From the NCBI GenBank assembly GCA_019114225.1, contig DXFW01000020.1, forward strand, positions 62,001 to 126,000: DNA of 64,000 bases, read 5' to 3'. Numbering within the stretch: the first letter of the stretch is position 1; every line of letters begins with the position of its first letter. The DNA comes from Candidatus Allofournierella pullicola. Lineage in GTDB: Bacteria; Bacillota; Clostridia; Oscillospirales; Ruminococcaceae. Both the position numbers and the translations under genes were made by a program. Under the pieces are notes generated by a model that made no database searches, was not told the DNA's origin, and worked only from the letters and a program-made list of their open reading frames with translations. This document shows, in pieces, positions 23,715 through 32,095 of the stretch.

Positions 23715-24629
23715 TCAATACAGGCCGTTGAAGCGGGGCAGAGGATAGTTCTGCTCAAAATCGCGGCAGTGCTCCAAAAAGGCTTTGGCCACCGCGGGCA
23801 GGTATTTGTCCTTGTGATAAATGATGCGGAACTGGCGGCAGAAATCCAGCCCCTCCACCTTCACCGAGACCACCAGCCCCCGCTCCACCGCGCTCACGAT
23901 GAGCCGCTGGGGCAGCACCGAGATGCCCAGCCCTTCGATCACGGCGTTCACCAGCGCCGTGGTAGACATGGCCTCCCAGGCAGGCGTGACCGAAAAGCCC
24001 GCCTGCTCGATGGCGCGGTCGAATTCCTCCCGGGTGCCGCTGCCCTTCTCCCGCAGAAGAAAGCGCTGGGTGCGGAACTGTTCCACCGTGATGGTCTCGC
24101 CCTGGCGGAAGGGCCCGCCCGCCGGGCAAATCACCGCCAGATGGTCCTCCATGTAGTTCTCGCTCACCAGTGACGGGTCGCGGGGCACGTTCTCCACCAG
24201 GGCGAAGTCCAGCTCGTTTTCCATGATCTTTTCGCTGAGGGCCTCGGTGGGGGCCACCTGCGCCCGTATTTCCAGCCCCGGATGCAGCGAGAGGAAGGTC
24301 TTGACGTAACTGGGCAGGAAACGGGAGCCCACCGTGATGCTGGCCCCCACCCGCAGCACGCCCAGGTGCCCCCAGTCCCGCAGGGTCTTTTCCATATCGT
24401 CGAACATGGAGGAGATGTGGCTGGCATACTCCCAAAAGCGCTTGCCCGCCTCGGTGATACACAGCCGCCGGCCGATCCGGTCAAACAGGGCCACGCCGTA
24501 ATACTCTTCCAGCTCATGGATGGCAAGGCTCACTGCCGGCTGGCTCATGTGAAGCTGCTCGGCGGCTTTGGTGGTGTTCTGCCCCGCTTCGCACACGGCC
24601 AGAAAAATGTTGATGTGCCGGATGGTCAT
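23715..24629 (-). CDS. LysR-family regulator
   Basis: A 304-residue LysR protein: N-terminal HTH (NTTKAAEQLHMSQPAVSLAIHELE near residues 18-42), linker helix and a periplasmic-binding-like effector domain ending near 295 (LPAVAKAFLEHC). It is divergent from the chromate-transporter pair with a 95-base AT-rich intergenic region (24630-24724) containing interrupted dyads such as TTATc...aTAAT, so it probably controls that pair. Effector unknown. Confidence 0.85.
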   Translation of the reverse strand: MTIRHINIFLAVCEAGQNTTKAAEQLHMSQPAVSLAIHELEEYYGVALFDRIGRRLCITEAGKRFWEYASHISSMFDDMEKTLRDWGHLGVLRVGASITVGSRFLPSYVKTFLSLHPGLEIRAQVAPTEALSEKIMENELDFALVENVPRDPSLVSENYMEDHLAVICPAGGPFRQGETITVEQFRTQRFLLREKGSGTREEFDRAIEQAGFSVTPAWEAMSTTALVNAVIEGLGISVLPQRLIVSAVERGLVVSVKVEGLDFCRQFRIIYHKDKYLPAVAKAFLEHCRDFEQNYPLPRFNGLY

Positions 24630-24724
24630 GTTACGCCCCTCCTTATATCTTTTTACTTATCATTTGAATAAAATTATAATATTTTTCTTATCTCATTTCA
24701 AGGAGTATACTGGGGTGCGAAGGA

Positions 24725-25306
24725 GTGATCGGATTGAAATCGAAATTGAAAAAATACGCGGTCCTGTTTCTTTCCACCTTTCAGCTCAGCGCCTTCACCT
24801 TTGGGGGCGGCTTTGTCATCATCCCCCTCATCCGCAAAAAATTTGTGGAGCAGCTGGGCTGGATCGAAGAGGAAGAAATGCTGGACCTGGCCGCCATCGC
24901 CCAGTCCTCGCCGGGGGCCATTGCGGTGAACATCTCCATCCTGGTGGGCTACCGGGTGGCCGGCATCCCCGGCGCGCTGCTGACGGTGGTGGGCACCGTC
25001 ACGCCGCCGCTCATCATCATCTCGGTCATCTCGCTGTTCTACGCCGCCTTCCGGGACAACGTGTTCGTGAACATGGCCATGTGCGGCATGCTGGCCGGGG
25101 TGGCCGCCGTCATTCTGGACGTGGTGCTGCGGTTGGCGAAGGACATCTTCCGCCAGAAGCGGGTGCTGCCGGTGCTGATCCTGGCGGGCGCCTTCGTGGC
25201 CAACCGCTTTTTGAACGTGAACATCATCGTCATCATTCTGGTGTGCGCCACCTTTGGCGTGCTGGATCTTATGCGCCGTCAGCGCAGTGCAAAGGGGGCC
25301 GCGTGA
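24725..25306 (+). CDS. chromate transporter, short-chain subunit 1
   Basis: A 193-residue CHR-family protein with the FTFGGGFVIIPLI motif near residue 26, SSPGAIAVNISILVG near 60 and about six transmembrane helices. Short CHR proteins work in pairs; the second subunit follows with overlapping stop and start (TGATG at 25304-25308). The start is a GTG preceded by AAGGA; a TTG nine bases on is possible. Reported substrate is chromate (by sulfate-like transport), but gut homologues may move other anions. Confidence 0.85.
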   Translation: MIGLKSKLKKYAVLFLSTFQLSAFTFGGGFVIIPLIRKKFVEQLGWIEEEEMLDLAAIAQSSPGAIAVNISILVGYRVAGIPGALLTVVGTVTPPLIIISVISLFYAAFRDNVFVNMAMCGMLAGVAAVILDVVLRLAKDIFRQKRVLPVLILAGAFVANRFLNVNIIVIILVCATFGVLDLMRRQRSAKGAA

Positions 25307-25869
25307 TGCTTTTCGCCCAGCTTTTCTGGAGCTTTTTCCAAATCGGACTGTTCAGCATCGGCGGCGGCTATGCCGCTATGCCGCTGATCCAGCAGCAGGT
25401 GGTGGACCAGCACGCCTGGCTGACCATGAACCAGTTCGCCGACATCATGACCATCGCCGAGATGACCCCCGGCCCCATCGCCATCAACTCGGCCACCTTT
25501 GTGGGCATTCGGGTGGCGGGGCTGCCCGGCGCCATCGTGGCCACGGCGGGGTGCGTGCTGCCCTCCTGCGCCATCGTGCTGACACTGGCCTTCGTCTACT
25601 ATCACTTTTCCCACCTCACCGCCGTGCAGGGCGCGCTGCAGGGCCTGCGGCCTGCCGTGGTGGCCATGATCGCCTCCGCCGGACTCTCGCTTTTGCTGCT
25701 GGCGCTGTTTGGCGGGCGCGAGATGAGTGTGGGCCCGCTGGGGCTGGACACCGTGGCCGCTGTTATTTTTGCCGCGGGTTTTCTGGTGCTGCGCCGCAAG
25801 AGCGTCAATCCCATCTGGATTATGGTGGCTTCCGGCGCGGCGGGCGTGGCGCTCTATTCCATTGTGTAA
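25306..25869 (+). CDS. chromate transporter, short-chain subunit 2
   Basis: A 187-residue CHR-family protein. The signature FSIGGGYAAMPLI near residue 17, then MTPGPIAINSATFVG near 55 and GLPGAIVATAGC, parallels its upstream partner, giving the usual inverted paired topology of two-gene ChrA systems. About six transmembrane helices. Starts at the ATG overlapping the previous stop. Probably one transcript with the preceding gene and possibly controlled by the divergent LysR regulator. Confidence 0.85.
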   Translation: MLFAQLFWSFFQIGLFSIGGGYAAMPLIQQQVVDQHAWLTMNQFADIMTIAEMTPGPIAINSATFVGIRVAGLPGAIVATAGCVLPSCAIVLTLAFVYYHFSHLTAVQGALQGLRPAVVAMIASAGLSLLLLALFGGREMSVGPLGLDTVAAVIFAAGFLVLRRKSVNPIWIMVASGAAGVALYSIV

Positions 25870-25882
25870 GGGGGAGACGATC

Positions 25883-26400
25883 GTGAACTACAGATTGTTA
25901 TCCGGCGTTTTGTACGGCGGGAAGGACGGCGCGCCGCTGGCTAAGATCCACGGCAGCGTGTGCGGCCCGGAGAAGGAGATCACCGCGGCGGACGGCAAGC
26001 GGCTCTACACCAGTGAAATACGGCATTTGGAAGCGCCGGCGGGGCGCTCCGGCGAAGTGAATTATCACAAATACGCCCTGACGGCAGCTGCATTGAGGCG
26101 AGCCCTGCCTACAACCCCGACTTTGACGCCGCGGCGGACGGCTGGCCCCTCTGCCGCCTGCCCCGCACCGACCGGGCCATGCTGGCGCTGGGCAGCGTCC
26201 TGTACACCCTCATCATGCAGAACACCCAGAACTACATCCTGCAAAATGCGGCCGGCGCGGTGGTGGCCCGTATCGTGCACCGGGGCGTGACCGGCGGCTG
26301 GGACATCGACGCTCCCGCCGCCATGTCCGCCGGGCTGGTGTGCGGGCTGTATGTGTTCAGCCGTTATCTGGAACGGGAAAACGAGTTTTTGACTGTATAA
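25883..26400 (+). pseudogene. hypothetical gene with a one-base frameshift (tubby/LURP-one-like suspected)
   Basis: From the GTG at 25883 the frame encodes NYRLLSGVLYGGKDGAPLAKIHG and continues to HKYALTAA near 26085, then becomes out of character. The next frame takes over with SCIEASPAYNPDFDAA and runs to the natural stop at 26400 (YILQNAAGAVVARIVHRG, GGWDIDAPA, SAGLVCGLYVFSRYLE). One base seems lost between 26080 and 26090 (CTGACGGCAGC would read CTG ACN GGC AGC). The joined protein would have about 172 residues with beta-rich features reminiscent of tubby/LURP-one folds. Low confidence on family. Confidence 0.6.
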
Positions 26401-26403
26401 AAG

Positions 26404-26434
26404 GAAAAGCCCCCGGCAGCAGCCGGGGGCTTGT
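26404..26434. terminator. bidirectional rho-independent terminator
   Basis: AAGCCCCCGGC (26407-26417) pairs with GCCGGGGGCTT (26422-26432). It separates the frameshifted gene and the decarboxylase gene, which converge here. Confidence 0.85.
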
Positions 26435-26440
26435 TTGCTT

Positions 26441-27766
26441 TCAGCGCACCACGCGCAGGGTTTTTATCCCGTAATAGTCAAAGACCGCGGCGGCGTCCGG
26501 GCCAATCACTTCGCCGCTCACCGCCACCGGAACTGCCGGGGGGCAGCCCACCGTGGGGGCGGCGCAGACGCGGCCCGCCGCAGCCGCCACCGGAACTTCT
26601 TCGGCGGGGGCCAGCAGGGCGGTCCGGATGGGCATGGCCTGCCGGGGCCGGGCCATTTGAGGCGGCGTTTGGAACACATTGCTCCCCTGCCCCGCCCCAG
26701 CCAGAGCGCCGCGCACCTTTTCCAGGTCTTCGGCGGAATTCTGGGGGCTGATCATCAGCACAAGGTAGTCCGGGTCGGCGTATTCACACTCCACGCCCTT
26801 CCGGCGCAGGAAGTTCGCCAGCGCGTCTCCCCTCCAGCCCCGCTTTGAGGCATGGACGGTCACCTTGAGGGACTCGCTTTCCGCCACGGTCCAGCCCTGG
26901 GCCGCAAGGTCCGCTTTGAGCACCGCCACCGTCTTGACACAGGCGGCAAGCCGGGGCCGGGCCTCGCCGGCCAGATACCGGTTGCAGGCGTCCAGCGACT
27001 GCAAAATCAGATAAGAGGGGCTGGTGGAGCCGAACAGGGACAATGCCGCCCGCACTTCTCCTTCCTCCGCGCTCAAAATCCCGTGGCCCAGGTGAAGGTA
27101 GGCGCCGCCGGTGAGCACCGGCAGAGTCTTGTGGGCGGAGTCGCAGCAGAGGTCCGCACCCTCGTCCAGCGGATGGGCAGGTTTGGGCAGAAAATGGAGA
27201 TACGCCCCGTGGGCGTTGTCCACTAAAAGGGGCACGCCGCGGGCGTGGCAGACCTCGGCCAATTGCGACACCGGCTGCACGTTGCCCAGATAGTCCGGGC
27301 TGGTGACGTACACCGCCGCCGGCGCTTCGGGCAGGGCCGCCAGGGCCGCTTCCAGCATGTCGGGGGTCACCGGGCAGCGCAGCAGCGAGTAAGGCTGGGG
27401 CCAAAGCCAGCGCACATCCGCGTCCAGCAGGGCCGCCGCGTGCAGAAAGGACTTGTGGGCATTGCGGGCGGCCAGCACCACCCGGCTCTTGCTTTTTTGC
27501 AGCGCAAGGCAGAGCATGGCTCCCACGCATTGGCTGGAGCCGCCGGCGGAATAGAAGGTGGCGCTTGCGCCGAAGAGAGCGGCGGCATTGCTCTCGCTCG
27601 CGGCGATGACGCCGCCGGCTTCATAGAGGCTGTCGGCTCCGGCGATCTCGGTGATGTCCCGCCCCTCGCAGCCCAGAGGGCCTTTGCCCTTGTGGCCGGG
27701 CATGTGCAGACGGGCGGCGCCGCTTTTTTCGTAGGCGGCCACAAAATCGCAGACGGGGGTATCCAT
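26441..27766 (-). CDS. Orn/Lys/Arg decarboxylase-family PLP enzyme
   Basis: A 441-residue fold-type I PLP protein. The N-terminus HMPGHKG near residue 22 and GADSLYEA near 45 are the signature of the arginine/lysine/ornithine decarboxylase group; the PLP lysine is in CDSAHKTLP near residue 208. It is shorter than inducible decarboxylases, like the SpeA/YaaO group of Firmicutes. The ATG (27766) overlaps the stop of the SCIFF maturase by one base (TAATG), so it is translated by coupling; no own SD is visible. Substrate cannot be assigned; arginine (for agmatine) or lysine are likely. Confidence 0.8.
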   Translation of the reverse strand: MDTPVCDFVAAYEKSGAARLHMPGHKGKGPLGCEGRDITEIAGADSLYEAGGVIAASESNAAALFGASATFYSAGGSSQCVGAMLCLALQKSKSRVVLAARNAHKSFLHAAALLDADVRWLWPQPYSLLRCPVTPDMLEAALAALPEAPAAVYVTSPDYLGNVQPVSQLAEVCHARGVPLLVDNAHGAYLHFLPKPAHPLDEGADLCCDSAHKTLPVLTGGAYLHLGHGILSAEEGEVRAALSLFGSTSPSYLILQSLDACNRYLAGEARPRLAACVKTVAVLKADLAAQGWTVAESESLKVTVHASKRGWRGDALANFLRRKGVECEYADPDYLVLMISPQNSAEDLEKVRGALAGAGQGSNVFQTPPQMARPRQAMPIRTALLAPAEEVPVAAAAGRVCAAPTVGCPPAVPVAVSGEVIGPDAAAVFDYYGIKTLRVVR

Positions 27767-29142
27767 TACAAATCGCCCTGGGCGATCTGGAGCATGATGG
27801 CGCACTCGATCCGCTTTTTGAACAGCTCACAGCCCTGTTTGTACACGCCGCCAATGCTGCCGGTGGCGTGGTAGGCGTTGGCGGCGCAGCCGCCGGAGCA
27901 GTAGAGGCGGGCCCAGCAGTCCCGGCACTCGGGGCGGGAATAGGCGTTGCAGCCGCGGAACTCGCTGCGCACCGCCTCGTTGGTCACACCCTGCCAGATG
28001 TCGCCCAGCTTGTAGGCTTCCTCGCCCACGAACTGGTGGCAGGGGTAGAGGTCGCCCCAGGGGGTGACGGCCACATACTCGGTGCCGCTGCCGCAGCCGG
28101 ACAGGCGCTTGTAGATACAGGGGCCGCCGGTGAGGTCCAGCATATAATGATAGAACACGAAGGGCTTGCCCGCCTTTTTGCGCTCGATCATTTCGATGGC
28201 CAGCTTCTCGTACTCTTTCAGCACCACCTGGATGTCCTCGTCGGTGAGGGCGGCGGGGTCGTCCGGCGCGCAGACCACCGGCTCCATGCTCAGGCGGTCA
28301 AAGCCCAGGTCGGCCATGTGGAACACGTCCTTGGTGAAGTCCGGGTTCGCATGGGTGAAGGTGCCCCGCATATAGTACTCTTTGTCGCCACGGCGGCGCA
28401 CAAATTCCTGGAACTTGGGCACAATGCGGTCATAGCTGCCGTTGCCGGCGTAGTCCACCCGCAGGCGGTCGTGGATTTCCTTGCGGCCGTCCAGGCTCAG
28501 GACCACGTTGTTCATCTCCCGGTTGGAGAACTCGATCACGTCGTCGTCGATGAGCATGCCGTTGGTGGTGAGGGTGAAGCGGAAGTGTTTGCCGCACTCC
28601 TTCTCCCGCTCACGGGCATAGGCCACCAGCTGTTTGACCACGTCCCAGTTCATCAGCGGCTCGCCGCCGAAGAAGTCCACTTCCAGGTTGCGGCGGGTGC
28701 CGGAGTTCTCGATGAGGAAGTCCAGCGCGCGCTTGCCCACCTCCAGGCTCATCAGCGCCCGCTCGCCGTGGTATTTGCCCTGGCTGGCAAAGCAGTAGGA
28801 GCAGTTGAGGTTGCAGGTGTGGGCCACATGCAGGCACATGGCCTTGATGACGTTCTCCCGCTTGCCCTTGAACTGGCCGGCCAGGTCGGCGAAGGTGTCC
28901 GGGCTGTAGAGCTTGCCCGCGGCCTCCAGGCCCTTCACGTCCTCCAGGCACTGGCGCACTTCGGCCTCGGTGACGCCCTCCGTGCCCTTGTATTTCTCGC
29001 AAACGCGGCGGATGAGGTCTTCCTCCGGCTCGTTCTTGTAGCCGGCGATGAGGTCATAGGCCACCTCGTCCACCACGTGGATGGCGCCGGAGCAGGTGTC
29101 CAGCACGATGTTGTAGCCGTTGAGCTGGTATTGATGGATCAT
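27766..29142 (-). CDS. scfB: SCIFF-peptide radical SAM maturase
   Basis: A 458-residue radical SAM enzyme of the SPASM type. It has an N-terminal RRE-like region, the radical SAM motif CNLNCSYC near residue 106, a DFFGGEPLMNW motif, and the C-terminal SPASM cysteines (CGSGTEYVAVTPWGDLYPC, CRDCWARLYCSGGC). It follows the SCIFF peptide gene, whose product it is predicted to modify by thioether crosslinks. The ATG at 29142 has GGAGG upstream. A terminator hairpin (29162-29194) lies between peptide and enzyme, which should favour peptide excess. Confidence 0.92.
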   Translation of the reverse strand: MIHQYQLNGYNIVLDTCSGAIHVVDEVAYDLIAGYKNEPEEDLIRRVCEKYKGTEGVTEAEVRQCLEDVKGLEAAGKLYSPDTFADLAGQFKGKRENVIKAMCLHVAHTCNLNCSYCFASQGKYHGERALMSLEVGKRALDFLIENSGTRRNLEVDFFGGEPLMNWDVVKQLVAYAREREKECGKHFRFTLTTNGMLIDDDVIEFSNREMNNVVLSLDGRKEIHDRLRVDYAGNGSYDRIVPKFQEFVRRRGDKEYYMRGTFTHANPDFTKDVFHMADLGFDRLSMEPVVCAPDDPAALTDEDIQVVLKEYEKLAIEMIERKKAGKPFVFYHYMLDLTGGPCIYKRLSGCGSGTEYVAVTPWGDLYPCHQFVGEEAYKLGDIWQGVTNEAVRSEFRGCNAYSRPECRDCWARLYCSGGCAANAYHATGSIGGVYKQGCELFKKRIECAIMLQIAQGDL

Positions 29143-29161
29143 TGTATCCTCCGAATTTAAG

Positions 29162-29194
29162 CACAAAAAAGCCGCCTTGTTGTTCGGCGGCTTT
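29162..29194 (-). terminator. intrinsic terminator/attenuator between SCIFF peptide and maturase
   Basis: On the minus strand GCCGCC (29186-29191) and GGCGGC (29171-29176) form a hairpin with flanking AAA/TTT, followed by a T6 tract ending at 29165. It would end most transcripts after the peptide gene. Confidence 0.75.
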
Positions 29195-29211
29195 CCTGGA
29201 AGTTTAGAAGT

Positions 29212-29358
29212 TTACTTGTCAGCGTTCTCGCACTTCTGGTTCGCAACACCGCAGGAGGTCTTGCAAGCGGACTGGCAGGAGGTCTGGCACTCGCCGCAGC
29301 CGCCGTTCTTGGCGCTCTCGCACAGGTTCCGGGTCTCGATGGTCTTGATTCTTTCCAT
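29212..29358 (-). CDS. scfA: SCIFF ribosomal peptide precursor (seven cysteines)
   Basis: A 48-residue peptide that matches the six-cysteines-in-forty-five (SCIFF) family: GGCGECQTSCQSACKTSC, then VANQ and a final C. The family has six cysteines; this one has a seventh at position 13 (NLCESA). It is the substrate of the adjoining radical SAM maturase. The strong promoter at 29435-29463 and the GGAG site upstream fit high expression. SCIFF peptides are near-universal in Clostridia and their role is unsolved. Confidence 0.92.
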   Translation of the reverse strand: MERIKTIETRNLCESAKNGGCGECQTSCQSACKTSCGVANQKCENADK

Positions 29359-29434
29359 AACGACATCTCCAGTTGTTCAGCATATTTTGCTGCCGGGCCG
29401 CACGGCGGCCAAAGCACACAATCGATACGCGCAA

Positions 29435-29463
29435 AGTATAGCATGAAGACGGCGGATTGTCAA
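29435..29463 (-). promoter_or_regulatory. strong sigma-A promoter of the SCIFF operon
   Basis: Perfect TTGACA (29458-29463), 17-base spacer, TATACT (29435-29440) on the minus strand. Confidence 0.85.
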
Positions 29464-29498
29464 GGAAAGGCGGCGTTTCGGCGGCAGCAAAAACCCGG

Positions 29499-29527
29499 TT
29501 GACACCGCCGCCGCGGCGCTTTATGCT
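29499..29527 (+). promoter_or_regulatory. sigma-A promoter of the flavin reductase gene
   Basis: Perfect TTGACA (29499-29504), 17-base GC-rich spacer, TATGCT (29522-29527). Confidence 0.8.
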
Positions 29528-29563
29528 GTAAGTAGCCAAAAAGCGCAAAGGAGGCTGCCCGCC

Positions 29564-30106
29564 ATGTATGTTCCGAAGTTCATCGACCCACTGGAATACG
29601 CCGGCGTCATTGCCAAAGCCCTGGACCCCGGCGTGCTGCTGACCACCCGTGCAAAGGGAAAAACCAACACCATGACCATCGGCTGGGGCACCGTGGGCGT
29701 GGAGTGGGGCCGGCCGGTGTTCATCGCCTTTGTGCGCAGCCACCGCTTCACCCACGAACTGCTGGAAGAGAGCGGCGAGTTCACGGTGAACGTTCCCGTG
29801 GGAGCCTTTGGCAAGAGCATTCTGGGCCTGTGCGGCACCCGCACCGGCCGGGACTGCGACAAATTCGCCCTGGCGGGGCTGACCGCCGTGCCCGGACAGA
29901 AGGTGGCCGCCCCCGCCATCGCCCAGCTGCCCCTGACGCTGGAGTGCAAGGTCATTTACCGCCAGCACCAGGACCCCGCCGCCATTCCCCCGGCCATCCG
30001 GGAGAAGTTCCACCCCCAGGACGTGGAGCCGGATTTTCACGGGCGCAACCGGGATTTTCACACCGCTTATTACGGCGAGATCGTGAGCGCCTACATTCTG
30101 GAATAA
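29564..30106 (+). CDS. flavin-reductase-family (flavoredoxin-like) protein
   Basis: A 180-residue FMN-binding split-barrel protein. The NTMTIGWGTVGVEWGRPVFIAFVRSHRFTHELLEESGEFTVN segment, seen in short parts (TIGWGT, RPVFIA, EFTVNVP), is the FMN contact region of flavoredoxins. It likely binds FMN tightly and reduces or transfers electrons with NAD(P)H or ferredoxin. It has its own promoter and an AAAGGAGG ribosome site and is monocistronic, ended by the terminator at 30108. Confidence 0.85.
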   Translation: MYVPKFIDPLEYAGVIAKALDPGVLLTTRAKGKTNTMTIGWGTVGVEWGRPVFIAFVRSHRFTHELLEESGEFTVNVPVGAFGKSILGLCGTRTGRDCDKFALAGLTAVPGQKVAAPAIAQLPLTLECKVIYRQHQDPAAIPPAIREKFHPQDVEPDFHGRNRDFHTAYYGEIVSAYILE

Positions 30107-30107
30107 A

Positions 30108-30140
30108 AAGAGAGGTCCGCAGCCGCGGGCCTCTCTTCAT
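30108..30140. terminator. bidirectional rho-independent terminator
   Basis: AAGAGAGG-CCGC pairs with GCGG-CCTCTCTT (30108-30137) with one bulged mismatch, between convergent genes; T-rich sequence follows on both strands. Confidence 0.8.
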
Positions 30141-30988
30141 TTTTCGTAGTAGAAGCAGGCAACGCCCACCGCGCCGGGGCCGGTGTGGCAGGCAATGCTC
30201 AGGGAGAGGGGCGCCGAGTGCACCCGGCAGCGGGGCAGGCGGGTCTGAACATATTTCTGCCACTTCTTGCCCATCTCCGGGTCGCCGCTGTAGGCTGTGC
30301 CGATGTGGAGGTTCATGCCGTTGAAGCGGCCGGTGATGTCGTCGCAGATGGCGTCCAGCATTTTTTCCACCGCCTGGTGCATGCCCCGCACCTTGGCGTA
30401 AGCGTCGATTTTTTCGCCCTGGATCTGCAGCACCGGCTTGATGTTCAGCACCGTGCCGATGGCGGCCGCCGCAGGGGTGATCCGTCCGCCCTTTTTCAGG
30501 TATTTGAGGTCACTGCAGGTGATGTAGATGCTGGAATCCAGCGCGTGCTGCTCCAGCTGCGCCTTCACCTGGGCGGCAGTGAGGCCCCGTTTGACCAGGC
30601 GCTTGGCGTCCAGCACCGACTGCAGCTGGGTGAGGGAAATGCGCTTGTTGTCCACCACCTGGACCCGGCCGTCGTAGTCCTGGGCCAGGGCCGTGGCCGC
30701 CGCGCAGGAGCCGCTCAGGCCGCTGGTCATGGGGATGTAGACCAGCTCGTCATGGTCGGCCAGCAGCTTTTCCCACAGGCCGGTCACATCCGCCGGGCTG
30801 GGCATGCTGGTGGTGATCTCCGCGCCCGCCGCCTGCGCTTTGTAAAAATCCGGCGCAGTGAGTTGTACGCCTTCATACAACCACTCGCCGTTGATGGAGA
30901 AAGGCATTGGAACGACATGGACCCCCATCTTGCGGGCTTGGCGCTCAAAGATACCGCTGTTGCTGTCGGTTACAATTGCGATCTTCAT
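30137..30988 (-). CDS. DegV-family fatty-acid-binding protein
   Basis: A 283-residue DegV protein: KIAIVTDSNSGI at the start (fatty-acid carboxylate loop), the SMPSP motif near residue 60, TSGLSGS near 88, and the SDLKYLKKGGRI signature near 160. Members bind fatty acids and in some species hand them to the FakA kinase for phospholipid synthesis; no FakA partner is nearby. The ATG at 30988 is preceded by AGGTGCAGGAC. A promoter follows at 31061-31089. Confidence 0.88.
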   Translation of the reverse strand: MKIAIVTDSNSGIFERQARKMGVHVVPMPFSINGEWLYEGVQLTAPDFYKAQAAGAEITTSMPSPADVTGLWEKLLADHDELVYIPMTSGLSGSCAAATALAQDYDGRVQVVDNKRISLTQLQSVLDAKRLVKRGLTAAQVKAQLEQHALDSSIYITCSDLKYLKKGGRITPAAAAIGTVLNIKPVLQIQGEKIDAYAKVRGMHQAVEKMLDAICDDITGRFNGMNLHIGTAYSGDPEMGKKWQKYVQTRLPRCRVHSAPLSLSIACHTGPGAVGVACFYYEK

Positions 30989-31060
30989 GGTCCTGCACCT
31001 TGCTCTGATCAATCTGTCTGGCCGGCCTGACGCCGGCAGGTCCATACTATTATTAGTTTA

Positions 31061-31089
31061 ATGCTATCATCCGGGGGGCTGTTTGTCAA
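31061..31089 (-). promoter_or_regulatory. sigma-A promoter of the DegV gene
   Basis: Perfect TTGACA (31084-31089), 17-base spacer and TAGCAT (31061-31066) on the minus strand. Confidence 0.75.
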
Positions 31090-31182
31090 ATCCGGCCCCG
31101 AAAAATCTCTGGCACATCCCGGGGTTTTATGCTATATTTATAATGAAATTTTGTGCGCTGAACGTAAAGGAGCATTTCCCGC

Positions 31183-32091
31183 ATGACCTACCGTCTGAAC
31201 GAAAACGCCGGCGATTCCATCGCCGTGCCACAGCTGGTGTTCCGCCATCTGGACCGGGCCGGCGGCGACCCGGTGCGGGTGGCCTTGTACATGATCGCCA
31301 CCCGCTGCACCGACCCCAAGACCATCGCCCATGACCTGAAGCTCAAGACGGTGGCTTCGGCCCAGAGCGCGCTGGAATTCTGGCACGGCGTGGGCCTTTT
31401 GGAAAAGGAGCAGAGCGGCCCGGCAACGCCTCCGCCTGCGGAAAAGGCTCCGCCCCTCACCGCGGAAGAGCTGCGGCTGGCCTCCCTGCGGGACCCCACC
31501 GTTTCCATGCTGGCCAGCGAGGCCCAGACCTGCCTTGGCAAGGCGCTGGGCCAGAAGGACATCCAGCGGGTGGTGTCGCTGTATGTGAACGAGAGCATTC
31601 CCGCCGAGGTCATCCTGCTGTGCGCGGCCTACAACGCCGGGCGGGGCCGCCGCTCGGTGGCGCAGCTGGAGCGGGAACTGGACCGCTGGGCCCAGGAGGG
31701 CGTGGTGAACGGCGAGGACGCCGAGCGCCATCTGCAGCTGCTGGCCGACCGGGCGCGGCATGAGCGCACCGTGGCAGAGCTGCTGGGCGTGCCCGCCGAA
31801 GACCTGACCATGGCGGACAAAAACTGCGTGCGCCGCTGGTATGAGGAGTACCGCTATGACGACGCCATGGTGGCCGAGGCGGTGCTGCACGCGGGGGCGG
31901 GCAAGGACGCGAAGTATGTGAACGGCATTCTGAAGAGCTGGCACGGAAAGGGCTGGCGCACCCTGGCGGACACCCGGGGCGCCGGCGGGCTGGAGGGCAG
32001 CAACATCCGGGTGGACCGGACGGCCCCCAGCGGCAACGACATCCTGCGCCGGGCGCAAAACCGCCCGCTGCGGCTGAAACGGGAGGATTGA
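31183..32091 (+). CDS. DnaD-domain replication protein
   Basis: A 302-residue DnaD/DnaB-type protein. Residues 1-75 form a winged-helix region (LVFRHLDRAGGDPVRVALYMIA), and two DnaD/DnaB_2 helical domains follow, each with the characteristic ending (LERELDRWAQEGV near 165; KYVNGILKSWHGKGW near 245). It should remodel DNA and help load the replicative helicase. A TATAAT at 31139-31144 may be its promoter. It adjoins a DnaI/DnaC-like loader gene, four bases away, so the two probably act together. Confidence 0.88.
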   Translation: MTYRLNENAGDSIAVPQLVFRHLDRAGGDPVRVALYMIATRCTDPKTIAHDLKLKTVASAQSALEFWHGVGLLEKEQSGPATPPPAEKAPPLTAEELRLASLRDPTVSMLASEAQTCLGKALGQKDIQRVVSLYVNESIPAEVILLCAAYNAGRGRRSVAQLERELDRWAQEGVVNGEDAERHLQLLADRARHERTVAELLGVPAEDLTMADKNCVRRWYEEYRYDDAMVAEAVLHAGAGKDAKYVNGILKSWHGKGWRTLADTRGAGGLEGSNIRVDRTAPSGNDILRRAQNRPLRLKRED

Positions 32092-32095
32092 ACCT

